Source: Luidia sarsii (lineage: Eukaryota; Echinodermata; Asteroidea; Paxillosida; Luidiidae). From it: a stretch of DNA of 64,000 nt. Positions 1 to 11,000 of the stretch are shown here, piece after piece (within the stretch, counting starts at the first letter, position 1; every line of letters begins with the position of its first letter). The position numbers and the translations under genes were made by a program. The stretch is from the NCBI GenBank assembly GCA_949987565.1, contig OX465115.1, positions 13,014,583-13,078,582 of the forward strand, given 5' to 3'. The notes beneath the pieces were generated by a model. That model was not told the origin of the DNA. It did not search any database and saw nothing but the letters and a program-made list of their open reading frames with translations.

Positions 1-173
1 AATAAGGGCTCGCATCTTCCCGTGGGCTGGGGAACCAGATAATTATGCGTCTGCTCTCTAATGTTCTTCGCGTCTGTCATGTTTAGTCCAAAGTCTAGCA
101 CCTTGTCTTGGTCGAAGTGACTGGGTGTAGGACGTAGTCCCGATGTCCGGACTAGACTAGACCTTGGCCAGCT

Positions 174-418
174 GTCTAGGGCCCTTTTCCAAAGCCCGGC
201 TTAGGCTCAGGCTCCGGCTTCGTCTCTGGTTCCTTCATCAAGTACAAGGCATGAGAACAGGAACCCTTTGGCATCATTTCTAAATGTTTGACTGAGTTTT
301 GAAAAGGAATCCGATGCTTCAACTTCAACAAAGAACTCCAGCTTGTATTTCAGCGCTTGGATAACTGAGACGAAGCCGGAGCCAAGCCTAAGCCGGGGTT
401 TGGAAAAGGGCACTAGAA
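174..418. repeat. Inverted repeat with ~55-bp arms
   Basis: Left arm at 174-228 (containing CCCTTTTCCAAAGCCCGGC and CTCCGGCTTCGTCTC) pairs with the right arm at 365-418 (GAGACGAAGCCGGAG ... GGTTTGGAAAAGGGC). Probably a foldback element. An open frame crosses it on the minus strand but shows no recognisable domain. The rest of 1-700 holds only a degenerate GGGCC-type element end near 565-600. Confidence 0.75.
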
Positions 419-699
419 GAGGGGTAGTGTTTGATCCGGGGTCTAGCTGCTGGACTTGGGCTGGTGTTGGAGTCCAGGTTGTTGTATTGTTGTTGGAGGA
501 ACTGGCTATTGGCGTCACAGACAGAAGCCTTCAGAAATGAACTACATGAGCCTTATACACAGCAGGCCCCAGTTTCATAGAGCCGCTTAAGCGTGAAAAT
601 CTGCTAAGCAGGAAAGGCGTTCCTTGTGTTAAACCCGATTACAAAACCGCACCACGATGCGATGTCAATTGTGTTTGACTTGTACTCCACTCTTCTTTA

Positions 700-2424
700 C
701 TTACCATGAAACAATATAGTGAATTTGGGTTGGCAAGCTGTAAGCTGTTCCCAAGAAACTTGACTTTGTTGAGCTTAAGCGAATGTTTGCGCCTAAGTAT
801 CACTATGGAATTGGGATTGGGAGTGAAGATAGGCAGATATTGTGGCTGCTTAGGAACTCATCTACTAACTATTATGATCCAATACAAGCAGACCCGTGAC
901 TTTCCAAAAGAGAGAACGACCCTAACACAACGAAAAGAAAAGAGAAGGAAATCAGGATCTTCTAAAAACAGTTCCACTTGGCGATCCTTGTGAAGTTTAC
1001 TGGAATCTTTTTTTTTATATTTTTATTAAAGTTGTTTGACAATCATAGTACTAGTATGAGAGTACTGGCTGATGTCCTTAGAGGAGAAGGCGGTTGATAA
1101 GCTTATCGTTGATTCTGCTGTTGGGCACCAGCCAAGGGAGTCGGGACGGACACCAGTCATGCTGAAATCCTCCTCGCTCCAAAATCACCATCGGAGAATC
1201 TAATACCTGAAATGTGTATTTACGCTTTCGTTTGTTTATTCTTATCATTCAAGGGAGGCTTGATCACCCGAGACTGAAACTGGCCATTGTCTTTAAGCAA
1301 TTGCATGAGCTCCCTCCCTGACCATTTATCGGTGGTTTTATTGTTATTGTGATATCTTTTTTTATCAGCAATCTTCCTGTCCTGTAATGTATATAGGTGT
1401 GAATTCGCAGGCTGGGTTTGTGTGTAGGCTGTGGATAGACTCGCACGCGTATTATTAGAGGTGTCCTATCACTCCTGTATTTGTTTGCTGGAGGGGAGAC
1501 TTTCGGGGTTGGACACCGTGCACCGAGTTTGAAATCGTGGGGGGCTTCACTTGCACAATCGTAACGCACGGCCAATCGCAAGACGATGAGCGATCCACAG
1601 CGACCACACGGCCCGTCACAGCTTACCGTGGGCTATCCATCGTACAGTTGAGTTATGATGCTTCGTAAGTCTTTGCACCTATGGTGCGAGCAAGCCAGGG
1701 ATGTACATGTATAGTGTTACGCACGATGCAGGAAATCCAACCAGTTTGCCGTGTATACTGTATCATTATTTTGGTTTGATTTTTTTTTTTGAGGGGGGTG
1801 AAATTTTCAAATTCCCACTGACCTAGATCTGAAATTCAGGACACAATTTGTGTAGCTGTTTTGACCCTAAAAAGGTGTACATACTGTGAAATGTCCAACG
1901 AGAGTCAACATGATTTTGCCAGCCTATATCGTTATATACATTTGTTTCCCTTCCCCCTTATCTTTACCCTTTTGTTCATGTGGAGTTATTAATTCACGGC
2001 CTGATTGGGCCTTTGTTTGTGTTCAGGCAAATTCTGACTCCGAATGTGCTCCGTGAAATAAGAGCCCCCCTCCCCCACACACACACACACACACACGCCA
2101 CTTGGTGATGACAAACTCTCTGGTCTCTCTCTCAAAAACGAAAGTAGAAGAGGGCCCGACCTTTTGACTTCAGCGTGACCTTTTCTTTTCTCAAAGTTAG
2201 CACTGGTCTCGCTTGAATCGGCGTGACGAGCCCTTCTGAATTCCAGGAAAAATCTGGAAAAGGCAGAACCCCCTCACGAGACTCAAGTCCCGGCGGAACC
2301 TTTCTCCCAGGCAGAACGCCAGCGTTCGCAGAGGCGTGACACCTTTGTTGGGGGAAAAGTGGCGCTAGGATCAGATGTGAGGCCCTGTAATGCTTTCACA
2401 GACCCAGTGAAGCGCCAGAATGCT
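700..2424. other. Intergenic, no gene seen
   Basis: No convincing coding region. A degraded reverse copy of the small GTGGATTTCAC-type element lies at about 1577-1665 (ATGAGCGATCCACAG ... GTGGGCTATCCATCGTA). A short (AC)n run is at 2076-2096. Confidence 0.6.
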
Positions 2425-2434
2425 CTATTTATGA

Positions 2435-2600
2435 TGCAACAAGGTACCCGCCGCTATACAGTAATTATTCGAATCCGCCACACGACCTCGACCAGGTCGG
2501 TGGTAAAGTGGTTGAGACGCCTGCACTAGAAAGCAGGAGTCGCGCGTTCGAATCCAGCTCGAGCTGCCTGGAATGCATTCTGTGTTAATCACGTCGATCA
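2435..2600 (+). mobile_element. tRNA-Ser-like SINE copy
   Basis: TGGTAAAGTGG fits an A box and GTTCGAATCC a B box. CCTGC and GCAGG flank an anticodon-like loop ACTAGAAA, one base longer than normal, with AGA as in serine tRNA. The leader (GATGCAACAAGGTACCCGCCG ... CCACACGACCTCGACCAG) is shared with the reverse copy at 42030-42145. This is a dispersed element, not a working tRNA gene. Confidence 0.7.
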
Positions 2601-2649
2601 GGTCAAACCCCTTATTGAGAAACACACAATGTTTATTTAACAAGAGCTC

Positions 2650-3955
2650 GTCTAGAAAGGCTCGTTTGCACCCCGCCTGTCGGTGAGAGAGCTTTCAGTT
2701 GGTCGGTAAACGCCTGATTAAGGCTGTCAAACCTTGGTCTAGCCTAATCAGGGTATTATAGTGTTGTTGTTTTTTTCTTTGTCCCTTCTTTGTTTTCTAA
2801 AAAAAAGAGGAACAATTGAACTGTAAATATTTTGAAATATAAACAAATGTGTGATTTGTGTGTACATACAAATTGTATAAAAAAATTGTTCAAAGGGATT
2901 GTTAGATAATCACAGATTTATCTTTTTAAATGAAAACATGTTTTCTTGTGACATAAATAAAAAACAACAGAATTACATTAAGCATTATTGTGCATCGAAT
3001 CTGCAGAATAGTAATCTAATTGCTTAGAATAATTAGCTAATTAAAGCTGATAATTGCTATCACCCTTAAAAGCTTAATTTAAAGTCATTCTATCAAACAT
3101 TTCTAAAATGTTCAAGAGGTAATATATCGTATTTTCAGACCGTTTTATTTATTTGGTTTTTATTGATTTATATTTTTTAATGATTTTACTTAGTTTCCTT
3201 TTTATCATAATTCTCGGATATTTTTTGAGGTTCGGTTTACGACTCGGATTAAACTTGGCTGTCACGAAATTAAATCCATGTATTGCTGCTAATTATGTGG
3301 AATAAATTAATCTTCAGCTTGGCACCAAGACAATCTTGTCGCTTTTCTGTTTGTCTTCATCGTCCGATTTTGTACTACACAGGAGCCACGTTACTATACA
3401 TACATTTTCCGCGTTTCGAAGAATAGCGGGAAATAATTGTCTTAGGAATTCTGCAACGCATTGCAGGCGAGGAGGTTACGAAATGCTGGATTGTTACATG
3501 AAAGTTCCTGGTGATTGTCACAAATTATTTTGTATAAATAATTTATGTAATTCTTGCAGTTTCAATAAATGTCTCCTGTGCTTTGATATCGCCAATCCAA
3601 GAAAGGTTGTTTGGCAGTTTATAGTATGTAGAAGTGGAAGTAAAGATACGACTGAGTACTTCATCTATCTGTGCCACACAGTGCCGGTGTCATGCCAAAA
3701 AGTGGCGCTATGTCGTTAATATTACGGCTCCTCTCAGGGCAATGATCAGTCTTGAATTTGAAGTTATTATGAGCATGTTGTCAGTTCAAGCATTACGCAT
3801 CACCGTTAATTCTACCTCGCTATCCTAGCACCTCGTAAGCCCTTCAGTGCTATGTATAGACTCGGTAGAATTCCTATTAAACTTCAATTACATTTCATTT
3901 CATTTCGTTTAATATTTGAATAATTCCCTACTTTAACGAGCGTGCAAACTGGATC
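2650..3955. other. AT-rich intergenic stretch
   Basis: Strongly AT-rich with many short A and T runs. Open frames at 3336-3828 overlap in two frames and show no domain. No gene or repeat array is supported. Confidence 0.6.
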
Positions 3956-3964
3956 ACAAACTGG

Positions 3965-4215
3965 GTTTACTAATCGATCACTAGGGGTTTAGTAATCGAT
4001 CACTAGGAGTTTAATAATCGATCACTAGGACTTTAATGATCGATCACTCGGGGTTTAGTAATCGATCACTAGGAGTTTAATAATCGATCACTCAGGGTTT
4101 AATAATCGATCACTCGGAGTTCACTAATCGATCACCATAGGGGTTTACTAATCGATCACTCGGGGTTTACTAATCGATCACCACAATGGGTTTACTAATC
4201 GAACCTCGGTCAAGT
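3965..4215. repeat. ~21-bp ATCGATCACT minisatellite
   Basis: About eleven irregular units of TAATCGATCACTAGGGGTTTA, with variants (CTCGG, AGGAG, ACCATAGG) and units of about 20-27 bp. Confidence 0.9.
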
Positions 4216-4358
4216 AATCGAACGCACACTCAACGTCAATTATGATTCCATGCAAACATTTTCAACATGCCTCGCATAACAATACTCGGTATTACAAAAA
4301 CATTCTTGCACAATGAAGCGATTGCGCGCATAACTACAAATTCCTAGAACCAAAATAT

Positions 4359-4454
4359 GTGACCCGGCACTGTACAGCGACATGAGGAATATCCCACCAG
4401 AACACTTTTCGAGTAAACAACGGAGTTATTCCTCATTATGCTGTGCCGGGTCAC
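4359..4454. mobile_element. GTGACCCGG-type MITE, internally deleted
   Basis: Both inverted ends are present (GTGACCCGGCAC ... GTGCCGGGTCAC) but only about 96 bp remain. Left flank ATAT, right flank GTAG, so no clear target duplication. Confidence 0.75.
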
Positions 4455-4645
4455 GTAGGCCTATGTATTATTGTTTACACCTCGATGCAAAACATAACAT
4501 TACTCTTCTTGTACACAGCGGAGACAGAATAGAAAGAGAACTGTCGGAACTGTATGCTAAATACAGTGGACCAGGCCGCGGCTTCTCGACACGCAATCAG
4601 ATTGCACACATGTTCACAAACTGCTTACTGACCAGAATGACATTT

Positions 4646-5111
4646 GTGACCCGGCACAGCATAATGAGGAATAACCCCCACTTTTGAGAATTTGAGATTT
4701 TCTAATGATGTGAAAGAGTATACCATTAGCTTTCAAATGATATCAGAATTATTTCCGTGTGAACTTTGTTGTAAATAGCACAAGGGGACTTCGCTCGTTC
4801 ATTTGGTACCAGACACAATATAGCAGCGCCATTCTAACTCCTCGAAAGCGGCCATTCAATAAGGCAGGAACTTTACATTTTCATGAAAACAGTACACAAA
4901 CACTCCCCCGAAATCATCGGTTTTTTTAACATTTAGATACGGATTTCGGAAAAATCCTTTGGACACGATATCCTCCAATACGTTAACATTCGGAAAATAC
5001 AAAAAAACAAAAAACAAAAAAATTCAAATTGAGAATATACTTTGACTTCAGGCGTTGTTTACTCGAAAAGTGTTTTGGTGGGATATTCTTCATGTCGCTG
5101 TGCCGGGTCAC
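4646..5111. mobile_element. GTGACCCGG-type MITE, full length
   Basis: About 466 bp between GTGACCCGGCACAGC and its inverted copy, in the orientation beginning CATAATGAGGAATAA. Flanked by ATTT on both sides. Short reading frames inside it are not conserved between copies. Confidence 0.9.
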
Positions 5112-5338
5112 ATTTCTCAAAGGCAGAATGATTCTGCCTTTGAGAAAAGTCCTGCTAAAAGCCCTCCTAATTATTTTGTTGATATATTTTGTCCCTGTTC
5201 ATTTGGTCCCATCTTTAAAAAGCTTGTACATTGCATAGTTGGATTGTCCACTTCGTTGCATCTGAGGGAGTACGGTTATTGCAAAACGAGACCTTAGGCA
5301 CTCGGTCCAACTGGTCGGTGTTTATACGCTACTCTTAA

Positions 5339-5691
5339 AGCCCCCTACACAACATTGGTAACATGGAAAAACAGAAATGTTCACAGATTTACATGGAACT
5401 AATACAGTTCGAAGATGATTATAGTAGAAACGTCGCACTGAAATATTTCTGCCTAAAATGTTGTATTTGGGGAGAATAGAGTAAAAGAAGCCGTTTACGT
5501 CTCACCGAGATCTTAACTATTTTTTTTCGGAACAGTACGGCGTTGAAGGCTGCATTTTGAAGCGGTTTTCACGATTTTCTCGAGACTCGGATTGAGCTGA
5601 AATTTTCACAGGTGCGCTATTTCATGCACATGTTGGATCAGACGACGTGTGGATGCTATTCTTTGACCTCCACCAATGTTGTGTAGGGGCT
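5339..5691. mobile_element. TTAA-flanked MITE (AGCCCC ends)
   Basis: Begins AGCCCCCTACACAACATTGG and ends CCAATGTTGTGTAGGGGCT. TTAA lies directly outside both ends (5335-5338 and 5692-5695). TTAA targets are typical of piggyBac and Kolobok transposons. Confidence 0.85.
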
Positions 5692-5937
5692 TTAAGCCGT
5701 TATATCATTCGCCAGTTAGACATACCAGTATAACACGGCTATGCTGACACGAATTGGCAACGGGGTTGAAGGAGATCTTTTTACCTATTCTGATGGGGAT
5801 TGTAATTCTAGACGTATCCGCGGGCCTCTACGATCGTGCTCCTATTAATTTCGTAGAATGCCTAGAAATCGTCCCATGTGCCTTGGCCTATGGTGATATA
5901 AAAATGGATAGATATAACCTTCATAGTGGCAAGAACG

Positions 5938-6046
5938 AGGGGAGTGGTGGGGAGGGGAGGGGAGGGGAGGGGTGGGGAGGGGAGGGGAGGGGTGGGGAGG
6001 GGAGGGAGGGGATGGTAGGGGTGGGGAGGGGAGGCGAGGCGAGTAG
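5938..6046 (+). repeat. G-rich GGGGAGGGGA tract
   Basis: Over 100 bases of purine with runs of four G every five or so bases, allowing many G-quadruplex registers on the plus strand. Confidence 0.9.
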
Positions 6047-6049
6047 GTG

Positions 6050-6660
6050 AGGGGAGAAATCTGTTCTTGTGTTTGATTAACTCAAATTCTGAATACAAAA
6101 TTAAAAATACAAAATATAAATCCATATACATCCGCGTAACTCATGTTTATGAACCGTTATTTGTTTTTGATACAGTCGAGATTAATTACACAAAGATAGA
6201 TATCATTTGACATCGCTAAAATGGCAACAAAACTGAACCTGTCGGAAAAGGTAACAACGTGCATTATTCCAAAACTAGGCGCTATGTATAACTTGATTCA
6301 AGATGTTCTGTGTAAAAAGCCATTTTTGAAAGAGACTTAATCTACTTTAAAATAATGATACATGTATCTTTTAAACTAGCTAAAATGACCCGGCGGAATT
6401 ATTCGCTCGACGTTCCAAACTAATCAGACAACTTCTTTCCAGAGGCCATTAATTCCTACAGTCACGAATGAAAATCAAACGTGTTCGAGTGCTCTATCTC
6501 GTTCAGGTTGACTTTACTATTTTCATAAATTGTCTTGGCTTGAGCACAATTTCATCAAGGAACAAGACACATTCCGAAAATGGAAAAACAGATTGTGAAA
6601 AGATATGACCTATTCGTCCACGTCCGATTCTGAATCCATGCCCATAGGACAACATTGCAA
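6050..6660. other. Intergenic, no feature seen
   Basis: AT-rich sequence with stops in all frames. Nothing recognisable. Confidence 0.5.
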
Positions 6661-6674
6661 CTTTTAGCTCCCTA

Positions 6675-7045
6675 CACACTCTACGATCCGTTTTATGATC
6701 CGCCTATCATCCGTCTACAACCCGCATACGATCCGTCTACGACATGTTTACGATTCGCTTACGATGCAGCGTCTACAACCCGGATGTGTCTACAACCCGC
6801 CTACGACCCGTCTACGACATGTTTACAATCCGCCTACCATCCGTGTACATCCCGCCTACCATCCGTCTACAGCGCACCTACGATCTCTCAACGACATGTT
6901 TACGATCCGCCTACCATCCGTCTACAACCCGCCTACGATCCGTCTACGACATGTTTACGATTCGCTTACTATGCAGCGTCTACAACCCGGATGCGTCTAC
7001 AACCCGCCTACGACCCGTCTACGACATGTTTACGACCCTCCGTTA
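6675..7045. repeat. ~11/22-bp CTACGATCCGTC minisatellite
   Basis: Irregular array of words such as CCTACGATCCG, TCTACAACCCG and TCTACGACATGTTTACGAT. Three frames stay open only because the unit lacks stops. Confidence 0.9.
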
Positions 7046-7252
7046 CGATCCCCTTACGAAGCATGCTGGGAACCGTGAGCCTGATTTTCTGAGTCAAAAT
7101 AAGGTCGGCCGGCACAGCAAATACAAAAGACAATTTACAAAGGATATAAGAATATGCTGGACTACCACAAGAATACACAGTAGGCCTATACTGTTCACAA
7201 TCATTACAAACGCAAAAAAACACCCACATGCATGTACTCTATTGTGACCCGT

Positions 7253-7472
7253 GGGGCCAATTTCATGGAGCGTGCTTAAGCGTAAAATTCTCTTTAGAAT
7301 GAAAATTCTTCCTTGTGTAAGTAGGATCACAGACCGAGTTGTTGAGTGAGGTAAGTTGCTTTGGACTTGTAATAATATGGTGAAAAGGTAAAATTTGAGT
7401 CGACGAGCTGATCTTATGAAACGTGACATTTTCTGCTTTTGTTGCTCAAGCAACTCCATGAAATTGGGCCCA
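7253..7472. mobile_element. GGGCCAATTTCATGGAG-type MITE
   Basis: Starts GGGGCCAATTTCATGGAGC and ends CTCCATGAAATTGGGCCCAG, inverted ends of about 17-20 bp. Internal sequence includes the CTTAAGCG word common in this family. A diverged end sits near 565-600. The rest of 7473-8099 holds G-runs (7607-7648) and a short (GT)n, but no gene. Confidence 0.8.
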
Positions 7473-8099
7473 GTTTGCCTGAATAAGTTTCCCCACATTG
7501 CACAGCAGCCCAAATTGGGCCACCTAAAATCCGGGATTCTTTCTGATTTTCACACCATTTTAAATAAAGGTTGGTAAGATATGGATTATACAGATTTGAG
7601 ATTGCCGGGGGGGGGGGGTTGAGGGTGGGGGAGGGGGGTTGGGGTGGTTCCTATTGGTTTTAACATTGCGTAATGTATTTGAAATTGTGTCATTCGTTAT
7701 TGTTGTTGGTGTTTGTGTGTGTGTGTGTACATCTTGGTCTTAATCAATATTTTACGATTTTATGTGTGTCCTATTTTGATGTGGTTTTCTTAACGTGCTT
7801 TCTTAATGTGTTGCTGTAATGTATTGTATAGTTTTCACGGACTTATTGTATGCCTATTTCTTTACTAAAATATAATTTTTACGATTGCATCAAGGAAAAC
7901 AAATTTCACATTAATGTGACGGAAATAATATTTCAATTGAATTGAGTTGTTTTCGCAAGAATTAGCATGTACAAGTACTTTACAGCTGAGTAATTGATTT
8001 ACTTACAATGGCTCCATTAGAAAGGTTACGTGTTCACGTGGAGCGGCCATTTTGAATTTTGTTCAGTATTGTGCCCGAGATAGTTTACGTTAGACACAG

Positions 8100-11000
8100 C
8101 TACATGTGACCTTCGCAGATGCCACTCATGGGAATGTCCACGAAGTTCCGGTTCACGATTCCGTTCGGCTCCCTCCTGGGTGGACAGTGTTGCTGCTCCC
8201 TGGGCAAGAACGCTTCCGAGGACAGAGTCCAGGAGAACTTGGACATCCTGGACATCCTGAGAGCCACCAGGAGAGCCACCACGAAGAACACCAGGGCGAT
8301 GGCCGCCAACACGACGGCAACGACGAACCAGACGGGGTGGGACATCCACGTGAGACCGGCAGAGACGCCGGGGCTGCTGGACGGAGCGGGAGGAGCGGAC
8401 GGGGTAAAGGTGATGGGCAGCGGGCCGGGGTCGGGCGCGGTCCAAACAGGCACTGTGGATGAGCGAGGAGAGACGATGTCGTGAGTTGTCACCGGCGGTG
8501 AGGTCGTGATCGGATCGGTGCTGTCACGGGTACTGTCGTGCCCCGGGCTGGCACTGGCAGTCGTGGGATCCTGGGTGGGGCTGGTCGGGAGTGGACCGCT
8601 TGGGGTGACCGTTGCTGGACTGTCTGTCGTTGAAGCAGGCACTGTGGATGAACAAGGAGAGAAAATATCGTGAGTTGTCATCGGCGGTGGTGTCGTGATC
8701 GGATCGGTGCTGTCACGGGTACTGTCGTCCTCCGGGCCCGCACTGGCGGTCTTAGGATCCTGGCCGGGGCTGGTCGGGAGTGGACCGCTTGGGGTGACCG
8801 TTGCTGGACTGTCTGTCGTGGTAGCGGTCGTTGGAGCCTCTGAGGTCCAAACAGGCACTGCGGATGAGCGAGGAGAGACGATGTCGTGAGTTGTCACCGG
8901 CGGTGGTGTCGTGATCGGATCGGTGCTGTCATGGGTACTGTCGTCCCCTGGGCCCGCACTGGCGGTCGTTGGATCCTGGCCGTGGCTGGTCGGGGGTGGA
9001 CCACTCGGGGTGACCGTTGCTGGACTGTCTGTCGTGGTAGCGGTCGTTGCAGCCTCTGAGGTCCAAACGGGCACCGCGGATGAGCAAGGAGAGACGATGT
9101 CGTGAGTTGTCACCGGCGGTGATGTCGTGATCGGATCGGTGCTGTCACGGGTACTGTCGTCCTCCGGGCTGGCACTGGTGGTCGTGGGATCCTGGCTGGG
9201 GCTGGTCGGGAGTGGACCGCTTGGGGTGACCGTTGCTGGACTGTCTGTCGTGGTAGCGGTCGTTGCAGCCTCTGAGGTCCAAACAGGCACCGCGGATGAG
9301 CGAGGAGAGACGATGTCGTGAGTTGTCACCGGCGGTGAAGTCGTGATCAGATCGGTGCTGTCATGGGTACTGTCGTGCTCCGGGCTGGCACTGGCAGTCG
9401 TGGGATCCTGGCTTGGGCTGGTCGGGAGTGGACCGCTTGGGGTGACCGTTGCTGGACTGTCTGTCGTGGTAGCGGTCGTTGCAGCCTCTGAGGTCCAAAC
9501 AGGCACTGTGGATGAACGAGGAAAGACGATGTCGTGAGTTGTCACCGGCGGTGATGTCGTGATCAGATCGGTGCTGTCATGGGTACTGTCGTGCTCCGGG
9601 CTGGCACTGGCAGTCGTGGGATCCTGGGTGGGGCTGGTCGGGAGTGGACCGCTTGGGGTGACCGTTGCTGGACTGTCTGTCGTTGTAGCTGCCGTTGCAG
9701 CCTCTGAGGACCAAGCAGGCACTGTGGATGAACGAGGAAAGACGATGTCGTGAGTTGTCACCGGCGGTGAAGTCGTGATCAGATCGGTGCTGTCATGGGT
9801 ACTGTCGTGCTCCGGGCTGGCACTGGCAGTCGTGGGATCCTGGGTGGGGCTGGTCGGGAGTGGACCACTCGGGGTGACCGTTGCTGGACTGTCTGTCGTG
9901 GTAGCGGTCGTTGCAGCCTCTGAGGTCCAAACAGGCACTGTGGATGAACGAGGAAAGACGATGTCGTGAGTTGTCACCGGCGGTGATGTCGTGATCGGAT
10001 CGGTGCTGTCACGGGTACTGTCGTGCTCCGGGCTGGCACTGGCAGTCGTGGGATCCTGGGTGGGGCTGGTCGGGAGTGGACCGCTTGGGGTGACCGTTGC
10101 TGGACTGTCTGTCGTTGTAGCTGCCGTTGCAGCCTCTGAGGACCAAGCAGGCACTGTGGATGAACGAGGAAAGAAAATATCGTAGGTTGTCATCGGCGGT
10201 GGAGTCGTGATCGGATCGGTGCTGTCATGGGATGTCGTTGGCAGCGGAGTCGTGCCGTGACCGTTGCTGATGTTATTGGATTGTGTTGGCAATGGAGTTG
10301 TGCTGTGATCGTCACCGTCATGGGATGTCATGGGAAGTGGATCCGTGCCGCGATTGTCGCTGCCCGGAGTTGTCATTGTCAGTGGAGCTGAACTGTCACT
10401 GTTGCTAGAGGTAGCAGGCGATGGTGTTACCTTTGGGGAAGCGTGCCAAGGTTGGACATTTTCGGTTGGGTTGGGCGTCGATATCCTTAAGGCGACATCG
10501 ACGGTGACAGCGCCATCGTCTGTCTGAACATTCGTGGCAAGGGAACTTGGCCACGAGTTAATTGTCTGTGTCTCACCTGTGCCTTGTCGTGACGTGGCCG
10601 GGGTCTCAGGACCGGAACTCCACGAAGGCCTGGAAGTAGGAGATGTGTCGCTGTCATGAGATGTCATTGACGGTGGGGTCGTACTGTGATCGTGCAGTTG
10701 ACTCGTGCTGTGATCATTGTCAGTGCCATGGGATGTCATGGGCAGTGGAGTCGTCCTGCGATCGGTGATGTCATTGATTGTCATCGGGGGTTGACTTGAG
10801 GCGTGGTCGTTGCTCGTGTCGCGCGATGTCATCGGCAGTGGACTCGTGCTGTGATCATTGTCAGTGTCATGGGATGTCATGGGCAGTGGAGTCGTCCTGC
10901 GATCGGTGATGTCATTGGTTGTCATCGGGGGTTGACTTGTGGTGTGTTCATTGCTAGTGTCGCGCGATGTCATCGGCAGTGGACTCGTGCTGTGATCATT

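Noticed and set aside
207..518. 103-codon minus-strand frame near the window start
   Set aside because: It crosses an inverted repeat and shows no recognisable domain. A decayed transposon frame is possible but unsupported.
4382..5297. Several 69-101-codon frames in the MITE region
   Set aside because: They start in MITE ends and are not preserved in the other copies of the same element.
6655..7247. Three overlapping open frames of 127-167 codons
   Set aside because: All fall on the CTACGATCCG minisatellite; the reading is repetitive in each frame and has no domain.
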